Part shown: in pieces, positions 21,801 through 33,800 of the stretch | Layout: each line of letters begins with the position of its first letter | Numbering within the stretch: the stretch's first letter is position 1 | Source of the DNA: Beroe forskalii | Taxonomy: Eukaryota > Ctenophora > Nuda > Beroida > Beroidae | Direction: 5' to 3' | Length of the DNA: 64,000 nucleotides | NCBI GenBank assembly: GCA_011033025.1 | Contig: WFMF01000017.1 | Coordinates: 310,001 to 374,000, forward strand | Notes under the pieces: model-generated | What the model was told of the DNA's origin: nothing | Databases searched by the model: none | Seen by the model: only the letters and a program-made list of their open reading frames with translations | Program-made: the position numbers and the translations under genes

Positions 21801-24800
21801 CCTTGACTAGCTATTGACGTATCGTTTTAAGATTGTAATCGAGCTTACAGCTTAATTGAGCTGCCCAATTATGTTAATTATCCAATTAAATTTTCAATAA
21901 TTAATTAGGAGGCTTTCTCCGTATATTCCTATGGTCTAAATCATTCTAGGAACATGTAGATCTAGTGCATTTACAACAGCTGCCAGAAATTTGAAAGAAT
22001 CGGAGTCAAACAACTGAGATTGTTTTTAATTTCTGGGTCACATATGACCCAATCGTCAATAAGTCCCCTTTTTTAAGGGGGGGTTCAACCCAAATTTTTT
22101 GGAAAACAAGTTTCTGAGATAATGGTTGACCCAAAAGGTACACCCCTGGGGCCAACTTTTTGGCTGGGTTTGGTACCCCCAGACCCACTGGTGCCGCCGT
22201 GCCCAAAAATGGGCCCGAAATGGGCATATTTTTTCAAAAGCGACTTGGGCGGGATCTGAGGTGTGCAATCGATAGATGATGGTCCCCTGAGTTACCATTA
22301 AAAAAAAAAATTTGAAGTCGATATCTCAAAAAAAATGGCCGAGTTATGGCCGAAAAACGTATGCCCAAATATGGGCATACGCGCGTTGCGCAAGCCTATT
22401 TTGTCCCATAACTTGGTCAAATATCAATATTTTTGAATGAAACCAACTTTATTCGATAAATAACGTTAAGTTACGTATTCTCTGCAAGTATGGGGTTGAT
22501 TGCTGCTAAAATGGCGATTTGAGGTCCAAAAAACTTCCAAAAAACCACAAAATCGCCATTTTCTCGGTTTGCCGTTTTGCGATAATTGACTTAACATTTT
22601 TTTCAATATCTCAGCCGTTTCTCAATATTTTTACATGAAAATTTCAGAATCGCTTCAAAACTAAATTTCGCACTTATTCTATAGATGGATTTTTGATTGA
22701 GGTCCCCAAAAAAAATTTTTGGTCCTCGGACCAAAAATCCCCGGGGATTTTTGCAGGAGTCTCATGGCTACTTTGGGATCCTGCAGCTTTTTTAAGAGTC
22801 CAATGGCTTTTTTAGGAGTGTGACAGCTTTTTTAGCAATGAAATTGAATGACGCGCGTTTTGTGCGCGCTAATTGGATTCTGACGCAGTTAGCAAATTAC
22901 TCCTTTATCAAAACTAACAAGTTGAGATGATATGAATAGATGCGCGGCGTAAAATAGACGAATACTAATATCAAGTCTCCATATTAACTGTCAACCTAAA
23001 TTGGCTTTTTTGCTTCGATTTGGACAAATTTTGGCTGGGATTGTCGCTCCCACATTCCTCCTATTATTCCACTGGGACTTGCAATATATAATTTATTAAA
23101 CCTTTGAAATAAAAAAGGCTCGGGTTAGGGTTATTAGTTTCAAGTCTCGACCAATCACCATGCAGTTTATCGCCTTCCCAGCCATGCTCTAAGCGTAATA
23201 CAAATCCTATGCAATGAGTGTCCATTTTGTGGTTTTTACTTCGAGTGTTGTATTGTATGGAACTATACCAATTTTCAGTAGCAATGAGGCTACCTGTACT
23301 ACGAACACATGCCTTGATTGGCATCTCAATGTTCTTGTGGCTTGTTTTTGATTTCTATGGATTTAATTCTATATTTTTCTTATTTCGGCACATTGCCAGC
23401 CCCTCCGTGCGTTTCCAAACAAACAAAAAAACATTCAATTTCAATAGAGACAATCCAATGATACTCGAAGTGATTAGTAAATAGTGCCAGGACCATGACA
23501 AAATGAACTGTAGATGAACTCAGAAATAATCCATTGATACCGCCACCCACTTACCTTAGAACCATCCACACGCCGACCAACCCAAAGGAACCAAACCCCA
23601 ATAGAAGGAGGAAAGCGTACGCATCAGCTAGACCGAGGAAGGTTGACTCCGGGCTTGTTAGGGAGGAGGAACTGGGCTCAAAACAGTACTTCCTCTGAGA
23701 TCCGGGAGTGTGGTAGCCGTCTGAAGGAGGGGGGTGGTGTCCTCAAAACAATGAAGGAGAGGGTGGGTCGTGGGGAAGAGGGAGGAGGGAACTGTCCTCA
23801 AAACAATGAAGGAGAGGGGTGGGTCGTGGGGAAGAGGGAGGGAGGAGAACTGTCCTCAAAACAATGAAGGAGAGGGGTGGGTCATGGGGAAGAGGGAGGA
23901 GAGGAACTGTCCTCAAAACAATGAAGGAGAGGGGTGGGTCGTGGGAAGAGGGAGGAGGGAACTGTCCTCAAAACAATGAAGGAGAGGGTGGGTCGGGGGA
24001 AGAGGAGGAGGGGAACTGTCTCAAAACAATGAAGGAGGGGTGGGTCGTGGGAAAGAGGGAGGAGGGAAACTGTCCTCAAAACAATGAAGGAAGGGTCGTG
24101 GGGAAGAGAGAGGGTGGGTCGTGGGGAAGAGGGAGGAGGAACTGTCCTCAAAACAATGAAGGAGAGGGGTGGGTCATGGGGAAGAGGGAGGGAGGGGAAC
24201 TGTCCTCAAAACAATGAAGGAGAGGGGTGGGTCGTGGGGAAGAGGGAGGGGAACTGTCCTCAAAACAATGAAGGAGAGGGGTGGGTCGTGGGGAAGAGGG
24301 AGGGAGGGGAACTGTCCTCAAAACAATGAAGGAGAGGTGGGTCGTGGGGAAGAGGGAGGAGGGAACTGTCCTCAAAACAATGAAGGAGAGGGGTGGGTCG
24401 TGGGAAGAGGGAGGGAGGGAACTGTCCTCAAAACAATGAAGGAGAGGGGTGGGTCAGGGGAAGAGGGAGGAGAGGAACTGTCCTCAAAACAATGAAGGAG
24501 AGGGGTGGGTCGTGGGGAAGAGGGAGGGAGGGGAACTGTCCTCAAAACAATGAAGGAGAGGGGTGGGTCGTGGGGAAGAGGGAGGGAGGGGAACTGTCCT
24601 CAAAACAATGAAGGAGAGGGGTGGGTCGTGGGGAAGAGGGAGGGGAACTGTCCTCAAAACAATGAAGGAGAGGGGTGGGTCGTGCGGAAGAGGGAGGGAG
24701 GAGAACTGTCCTCAAAACAATGAAGGAGAGGGGTGGGTCGTGGGGAAGAGGGAGGGAGGGGAACTGTCCTCAAAACAATGAAGGAGAGGGGTGGGTCGTG

Positions 24801-27800
24801 GGGAAGAGGGAGGGAGGGGAACTGTCCTCAAAACAATGAAGGAGAGGGGTGGTCAAGATTAGAAGGAGGAAACTGCAAAATAATGAAGGAGAGGGGTCGT
24901 CTGGGGAAGGCAAGGAGGAACCTCTCAAACAATGAAGGAGAGGTGGAGGGGGGAAGAGGAGGGAGGATGTCCTCAAAACAATGGAAGGAGAGGGGTGGGT
25001 CGGGAAGAGGGAGGGAGGGGAACGTCAAAACAATGAAGGAGAGGGGTGGGTCGTGGAAGAGGGAGGGAGGGAATACAAAACAATGAAGGAGAGGGTGGGT
25101 CGTGGGGAAAACAATGAATGAGGGGACCGGTCAAGTTTTTGATTAAAACAATTTGCGATAGGTACGAAGAGGAGGAGGGGAACTGTCCTCAAAATAATGA
25201 AGGAGAGGGGTGGGTCATACCGAACGGAATTGACCATTGAACTATGCCTCAAACAATAACTATGGTGGCTTAAAGACAGCAAAGAGTAAAAACAACCTTT
25301 TGCACAGCTGTCTATTAGAGGAGGGAGAAACATTTAAAAAAACAAAATAAAACATGCATAAGGCATGTTGATTCAAAGCAAACAATGAAAGAGGTGGTCT
25401 AATGTATATTTGAGGGATTTTCAATTGGTTGTAATATTAAAACAAAACAAAAAAGGTCTTCGTGGGTCGTGGGGAAGAGGGAGGGTAGGGAAACGTCCTC
25501 AAAACAATGGGGAGGTTGTTCGGGAAGAGGGAGGAGGGAAAGATTGATTCAAAACAATGAAGGAATGGGGTCTGTTTAAAGAGGAAGGAGGGAAATTGTC
25601 ACTCAAAACAATGAAGGAGAATGTATCAGGGAAATAGATAAAGCAAGACTATTCAAAACAATTGAATGTTAACAAAATAACCTTGAGAGGAGGGAGGGAA
25701 ACTGAACAAAACAATGAAGGAGAGGTGGGTTGAAGATGGAGGGAGGGAACTGTCCTCAAAACAATGAAGGAGAAGGTGGATCCGGCGTGGGGAAGTATCA
25801 TCTGTAGTTGAACATGTTCCTCCCAAAAACAATGAGGTGCAAGGGTGGGAAACAAGTGCCTGAAGAGGAGGAGGAACTGTCCTCAAAACAATGAAGGAGG
25901 GGTGGTTTCAAGAGGAGAGGGACCGTCATAAACAATGAAGAGAGGAGGGTAAAGAGGGAGGAGAGGAAGTTGAAACAAAACAATGAAGGAGAGGGGTGGG
26001 TCGTGGGAAGAGGGAGGGAGGGGAACTATCAAAACAATGAAGGAGAGGGGTGGGTCGTGGGAAGAGGGAGGAGGAAACTGTCTCAAAACAATGAAGGAGA
26101 GGGGTGGGTCATGGAAGAGGGAGGAGGGAACTGTCCTCAAAACAATGAAGGAGAGGTGGGTCGTGGGGAAGAGGGAACCACGCGTCTCAAAACAATGAAG
26201 GAGAGGGTGGGTCGTGGGAAGAGGGAGGAGGGGAACTGGCCTCGGTAAACAATGAAGGAGAGGGGTAAATGGGGAAGAGGGAGGAGGAGGAACATCCTCA
26301 AAACAATGAAGGAGAGGGTGGGTCGGCTGGGAAGAGGGAGGGAGGAACCTCAAAACAATGAAGGAGAGGGTGGGTCGTGGGAAGAGGGAGGGAGGAAAGT
26401 CCTCCAAAATGAACAATTTTTAGCAGCAAAAGGGGCTCGGGAAGAGGAGGGGAACTACCTCAAAACAATGAAGGAGAGGGGTGGGTCGTGGGGAAGAGGG
26501 AGGAGGGAACTGTCCTCAAAACAATGAAGGAGAGGGTGGGTCGAAGAATCAAGAGGGGAGAAGTAGTTCAACTCAAAACAATGAAGAGAGGGGTGGGTCG
26601 TGGGAAGAGGGAGGAGGGTATCGATAATTAAAAACAATGAAGGAAATGGGTCGGGGAAGAGGGAGGAGGGAAACTGTCCTCAAAACAATGAAGGAGAGGG
26701 GTGGGTCGATGGGAAGAGGGAGGGAGGGAACTGTCCTCAAAACAATGAAAGTAAGAGGGTGGGTCGGGGGAAGAGGAGGGAGGGAACGTCTCAAAACAAT
26801 GAACGAGAGAAATGAAATGGGTTAAAACAAGGAATTTGCATTTGGAAGAAGGGAGGGAACTGGTTCAAAACAATGAATAGCAAGAGGTGGGTCGGGGAAG
26901 AGAGGGAGGGAGGGAACCTCAAAACAATGAAGGAGAGGGTGGGTCGTGGGGGAAGAGGAGGGAGGGGCCGCCCAAAACGGGAAAACAATGAAGAAACAAT
27001 GAAGGGTGGGTTTATGGGAAGAGGGAGGGAGGGAACTGTCCTCAAAAACAATGAAGGAGAGGGGTGGGTCGTGGGAAGAGGGAGGGAGGGAACTGTCCTC
27101 AAAACAATGAAGGAGAGGGTGGGTCGTGGGGAAGAGGGAGGGAGGGGAACTGTCCTCAAAACAATGAAGGAGAGGGGTGGGTCGTGGGGAAGAGGGAGGG
27201 AGGAGAACTGTCCTCAAAACAATGAAGGAGAGGGGTGGGTCGTGGGGAAGAGGGAGGGAGGGGAACTGTCCTCAAAACAATGAAGAAATATCAAGATTGT
27301 AAAATGAGCAAAACAAAATGCAAAATAAGAATTCTGATCATTCTGGTTCAGGCAAGGAGGCATCTAGACAATCATCAGTTTTATGGAGGGGGAATGTGTG
27401 TCCGTATCATGTTATTTACCTCGGTTTACTCCCTCACTTGTGTAGGCATTACCTCTCTCGTCGACACCGTGAGACTTTACATTGCTCCTGCGCCTGGAGA
27501 TATGAGGTACATTACAAAGTTATCTTTTCGGATGCATGAAATGTCTTCTTAAGTAGTAATGAAGGACCGGTCAAGTTTTGATTATTATAATTTGCGATAG
27601 TACGATGAAGTTAAATCTGAAAATTAAAACCGAGTATCGTACTCATACCGAACGTTAAATTGACCATTGATCTATGCCAAGAGCAGTCTCATAACTATGG
27701 TGGCTTAAAGACAGCAATGAAAGAAGTTAAAACTAACCCTTTATGCACAGCTGTCTATTAGAGCTAAAAAGAAACATTTATATCAAAATTTCAAAATAAA

Positions 27801-30800
27801 ACATGCATAAGGCATGTTGATTCAAAGCATCATAATCAAAATGTTCTCTAATGTATATTTGATAAATTTTCAATTGGTTGTAATATTAAAACTTTTCTTG
27901 AAAAAAAAGGTCTTCAGTTTGTTCTTAAAAATCCCAATATCAGTACATTCTTTCAGTTCAGATGGGAGGTTGTTCCAAAGAGTAGGCGCACTAGAAGTGA
28001 AAGATTGATTACCAGCAGCTGATTTAAATGAAGTCTGTTTAAGTGTTGGAGTGCGACTTCCACTGATGTTGTTGTATTGCAATGTATCAGACAAATAGGA
28101 TAAAGCAAGACTATTCACGCATTTGAATGTTAACAAAATAACCTTGAATTCGATTCTCTCCTGAACTCTTAGCCAATGCAACTCTTGAAGATGGTCATTG
28201 ACAGATTCAGTTTTCTTGAGTCCAAGGAGGATCCTACAAGCACGATTTTGTATCATCTGTAGTTGCTTCATGTTACTTGAACTGATCCCATAATACAGAG
28301 AATTGCAGTAATCAAGACTGGAGAAAACAAGTGCATGAATAAGAGTTTCACACTGATTCTTGGTGAGGAATCGTTTCATTGCTGCAATTTTTCTCATCAA
28401 TTTTTCTTCGATTTCATTATTGAGATGTCATACTCAGTTTAGAGTCCAGAGTAAATCCTAAACTTTTTGCAGTTGAAACAAATCTAATACAAGTTGAAGG
28501 AGTTAGGAATGTCCCATGAATTTTCAGTTCAGATAGAAGTTTGGGCTTGCCAAAGACAATTATCTCAGTCAATGGCAGTGAAACATAATGTATGTATGTA
28601 TAGTAGTCTCACGACAGGTTTAGACCGATTTAGAGGGTAGTACTATCTGCGTAGAGTCGTGTGCTACACGCGCTTTATATCCACTCGCGTGCGCTTTTTG
28701 AAGACATTTTAGGTAGCGGGCGCGCGCGGCCCGGTAAAATATCTGCACGCTAAATTTGATATACCCACCGGATATAGCCCGGCCCGCGAGAGCAGTTCTG
28801 TGTCGGTTGCAATATAGCCGCCTCTTGGAAGAAAATATTTTTTGGTGCTTAACCGGCTGAGATCATTGAAAGTGTCCACAATAACAATTTTAGCAGCAAA
28901 ATATCGATCATGAGGCAAAAACTGGCAAATAGAAGGATTTTTGTGGAGTTCATTATCGACAAAAACATCGAGGCGATGGAAAGTTAAGAGTCAAAACACT
29001 GAAACTGATATTCATCATTGTTCTGCAGCTTACTGAATCATGAAATTATGAGAAGTAGTTCAACTTCAAAATAGAATTGGATTAAAAATTGACAGCAAAA
29101 CAACATAGGTATCGATAATTAATAAATATTCAGCAAAATATGTGGCCAACAGTAGACAAAAGTCGAGTCAAATATCAGAGAAAACAGTGAACTGCAGTGA
29201 TAGCAGTGATAGCAGCAATTCTGTAAAATTCTGTAAAAGCAATCATTCCGAGAAAGAGAAGTAAAAAGATACAAAATCAAAAACGAGAGAATGAAATACA
29301 ATATCATGAAATAAAGTTAGGAATTTGCATTTGTGTTGATCATTAATTGCATTGCCATGTTGTCATGGTTACACATTCTTCGGAAATAGCAAGAGGTGAG
29401 TGAGAGCAATACGTCATTATCATTAGTAACAATGGTGCATTATTTTTTCTCACACACAGCGGATACGATGTAAAATAAATGCCGCCTAATTACCGCGACA
29501 CTCTGATACATTGTGCAACTTCTCATGAGAAAAATTTTGAGGGACACTTTATTCTATTGACTTACCATATTCAACCATGGTAATTACGTCATTCTCATTT
29601 GTCTACTATTATAACAGTGCTGCAGAGTTTCACCAAATGTAAATACACTCATTTTAACCCATTTTTTCATCGTTTTGTATCTCCTTTCAAGTTCTGCTGT
29701 AACTGATGCGTTTCACAAAGTGACATGCTACCATTTTCCCCTTTGTTCGTTTTTCCGATTATTGTTTGTTTTTCCAAGATTGCTAGTGTTTTAAGTTTAA
29801 TAAACAGCATCTAACCACAATTTTAGCCAATAATCCTTCGATTGCAAGACCATTGAGATTGATCCATGCTTTGATTTGATTCGCCTTTAAAATTTTCGCC
29901 CTCGGACCCTTCTGGCCCTCGGGCTCATAACTTCTACATAAGCTTTACCAACCCCTTCGATCAAAATTACTTACGGTGCTTAATCGTGTTTGTATTGCAT
30001 TTGTGAAAAAATTAAATTTTTGTTAATTAGAGAAAAAAACTCAATATTATTGTTGCAAAACCTTCCTGTGTGTTCAAATCTTCGAGGATTTACTTGAACA
30101 TTCAACTTTTTTCATCTTAGATATGCCATTCTCCCAAAAAGCTCACGCGAGTGGATATATACCATATACTCCTCGCCTCATGGGCTGAATTTCGTATAGC
30201 ACTCGGGCTCTTCGAGCCCTGCGTGTTATACGATATATCCCACTGGGCTAGCGCCCTCGAGGGATATATTTTCTGTATCGCGCATGCGCGTGCGATATGA
30301 AATTCAGCCCTAGAGGCTGCGGGTATATGTATATATATCATGTGTTTGTTATGACACACTGTAATTTAATACCAATTTAAATACACATATACGCGACCTT
30401 TGCTTTTGCGTTACAAAAATGTGCATATCTCCGAGGTTTTTTGAGCAAACTTGATGAAACTTTCAGGATATATATGGGCAAATCCACGAAAACGAGGAAA
30501 AATTTTGAAATTTGAAATCATCAGTCCAGCAAAAAGTTTTGACTTCAAATGAAAGCTAAGACTTTCCTCTAAATGATGCAAAAAACCGCATCAAAAAATA
30601 TTGAAAGACCTCGACGATTTGCGCGATTGAGTAAGGGCTACTTTTGGACAATGTTCAGCCTCAATTAATGGCATTTTGAATTATCATAAAGAATGCTTAT
30701 ATTTGTAATCAAGGGAATAATTTTGCTTAATAGTGGACTTTTGATCTAGTTTGATTCATATTTTAATATGAAAACTCGCTCTCTAACTATTTTGAAGTGA

Positions 30801-33800
30801 CGTTAAAACTCTTTGGGGACAATTGATGTGCGTTACGTAACAAAATGATGCAAAAGTTTTGTAAAGCCTTAATTCATTTCCATTTATGCCGAAAACTCAT
30901 TTTCAGCTGTTTTGGATACTTTTGGTCGTCATGGCACATGTGTGAAAAGCTTAGACTGATCAAATTTAGACAATATGGCCTTGTGCGTTACGTAACGTTA
31001 CGTAATGCACAAAACTTTTTCCAATTAATTTTCAATGAAAGAAACTGCAAGAAATAACCATTTCTAATCAGAAAATTCTGTAATAACTTACAGATAAGGA
31101 ATGTAAAGTAAATTTGAACTTAGAAAAGAATTACAAAGAAAAAAGTTAGTATTTAGTCATTCAATCCCACATACATTAGAAAATCAAAGCATAAATCGAT
31201 AAATTTTCTTTTCTAGAACCTAAATGCTATCAAAAAATGTATTCAGGGGTATAAGATATCAATGCCCTTGAGGAATTGTGCTTTAATGGCCTCAAAAAGT
31301 GATTTTCTCAAAAATTTGCCACTTTGTGACACATGAAAAAAACATCTTTTTCTACTAGCAAACTCGAAAATCGTTGAATTTGGCCCTCTCTCACGATAGG
31401 AATCGGCCGTTATTCATCTTGGAAAGTTGCTGGGTGATACCAAGAGTTATCTTAACCCTGTCAGAAATGAAATATTCTAAGTATGACAGTAAAATCATAG
31501 AAAATTGATCCAATTTTTTGCTACACTTTTGATGGCCTAATATGGACTGAAATTGATAGAACCACCAACATTTTTAGATTGAGGACCTTGATTGCTCCTG
31601 CATCTAATTGAGGCCTTACTATGCCAATAGAACAGTATAAAATAGGTCTATTCACAGTGAGGAAAATTTGTGCATTACGTAACAGGCAATTTGTGCATTA
31701 CGTAACAAATTATGTGAGCCTGGTAAAAGAAAATGGAGTGCATCAACCAATAAAAGCATTGTTAAACTTAAAAGTTTATATATTCTTCTATCATTAGAAA
31801 CTAGTGTGAACTCCCCATTCGCTCACATGGAACTGACTTTTGTGATCAAATTCTGTCAATTGATTTTATTAGATCCAGTCCTGTGCGTTACGTAACATTT
31901 TTGATGGCTTGTGTAAAATTTTCTTTGCAACCAATTCTCATTCAAAACATCAAATAGGCTCAACGAATGTTTGAAGTTTGTCTCTAAAGCAAGGAATAGT
32001 GCTGTGATGACTTCAATTTGGCTGCCTTGACCTTTGAATCCTCAAAATCGAGTAAAAAGTGTGCGTTACGTAACGTGGATTTGGACATATAGAGCTCGAT
32101 GAGAGCAACATCTCAGTGAAGTTTAGATTCATTTTTGAACTCCAGAAGCGGAGTTATGATCGAAAAGCCAGTTCTTAAACGATGACTTGAAAACATAAAA
32201 GCGGTTAATTTGCCATATCTCAACTTCGAAGGTCAAAAAAATGTTAGCTACTCCAGGATTGTATTTGTCATATGTTGCCCGTAATATCCTGAAAATTTGA
32301 TCAAAATTGCTCAAAAAACGGCTGAGTTATGCGCTTTTTTGTTATGTGTAAACAAGCAATTTGCTTATTACCATATAAGCTGAAGGCTCCTGTTTACATG
32401 GGAGACTAGCCGAGTGACGCCACAGATCAACACCTCAATCTTCATGAGTTTATCATTATGTATCCTAAACCTTATTTTGCCCTAACCATAACCATAACCT
32501 TAATGCTGGCCTTAAACCTAACAAATCCTGATCCTTAAACCCCAGCACTTTTTGGGTTAGGGTTTGGGCTAGGGTTTGGGCTAGGGTTAGGGTTTGGGTT
32601 TGGGTTAGGGTTTGGGTTTCGGTTAGGGTTTGAGTTTGGCTTAGGGTTTGGGTTCGGGTTCGGGCTTGGGTTTGGGTTTGGGTTGGGGTTTGGGTTTGGG
32701 TTTGGGTTGGGTTTTGGTTACGGTTTGGGTTAGGGTTTGGGTTTGGGTAAGGGTTTGGGATAGAGTTTGGCATGGGTTAGGGTTTGATAAGGGTTACCTC
32801 AAATCCTAAACCAAACCCGAACCCTAACCATATCCATAACCTTAATGCTGGCCTTAAACCTAACAAATGCTGACCCTAATCCTGATCCTTAAACCCCAAC
32901 ACTTTTTGGGTTAGGGTTAGGGTTTGGGCTAGGGTTTGGGCTAGGGTTAGGGTTTGGGTTTAGGTTTGGGTTCGGGTTTGGGTTCCGGTTAGGGTTTGGG
33001 TCAGGGTTTTGGTTAGGGTTTGAGTTTGGATTAAGGTTTTGGTTAGGGTTTGGGTTCGGGTTTGGGTTTGGGTTTGGGTTAGGGTTTGAGTTAGGGTTTG
33101 GGTTTGGGTTAGGGTTTGAGTTAGGGTTTGGTTTATGATTTGGCTTAGGGTTTGGGTTTGGGTTTGAGTTAGGGTTTTGGTTAGGGTTTGAGTTAGGGGT
33201 TGGGTTAGGGTTTGGGTTAGGATTTGGGTTAGGGTTTGGGTAAGGGTTTGGGATAGAGTTTGGCATGGGTTAGGGTTTGATAAGGGTTACCTCAAATCCT
33301 AAACCAAACCCGAACCCTAACCCTAACCCAAGCCCAAACCCAAACCCTAACCCAAACCGTAACCAAAACCCAACCCAAACCCAAACCCAAACCCCAACCC
33401 AAACCCAAACCCAAGCCCGAACCCGAACCCAAACCCTAAGCCAAACTCAAACCCTAACCGAAATCCAAACCCTAACCCAAACCCAAACCCAAACCCTAAC
33501 CCTAGCCCAAACCCTAGCCCAAACCCTAACCCAAAAAGTGCTGGGGTTTAAGGATCAGGATTTGTTAGGTTTAAGGCCAGCATTAAGGTTATGGTTATGG
33601 TTAGGGCAAAATAAGGTTTAGGATACATAATGATAAACTCATAAAGATTGAGGTGTTGATCTGTGGCGTCACTCGGCTAGTCTCCCATGTAAACGGGAGT
33701 CTTTATTATCTATGACAATGGGGTAATTCGCCCGTAAGACCTATAAAACATATATAATTACAAACCATAATATAATCCTGTCAGTCAAATGCGATAAAAC

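Larger units (their letters stand above)
17416..23076. mobile_element. Large composite with hAT-like terminal repeats
   Basis: The ends are CCCAGTGGAATAAT and its reverse complement, and similarity extends weakly inward (AATGTGG block). The same ends bound the 567 bp element at 55661-56227. TTGCAAT lies at or near both flanks but not as a clean duplication. The interior holds no transposase; it holds hairpins, a tandem repeat and a nested ORF1-only retrotransposon. The whole lies in intron 5 of the receptor-like gene. Confidence 0.55.

Noticed and set aside
23643-27283. Many short frames with [13 protein letters not shown] repeats on both strands
   Set aside because: They are translations of the 58 bp minisatellite and the mosaic zone.
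32560-33540. Chromosome end or true telomere
   Set aside because: The repeats are degenerate, inverted about a centre and flanked by specific terminal repeats and ordinary sequence.
32465-33621. Pro-Asn and Thr-Gln repeat proteins on both strands
   Set aside because: They are translations of the telomere-like repeat and appear equally on both strands.
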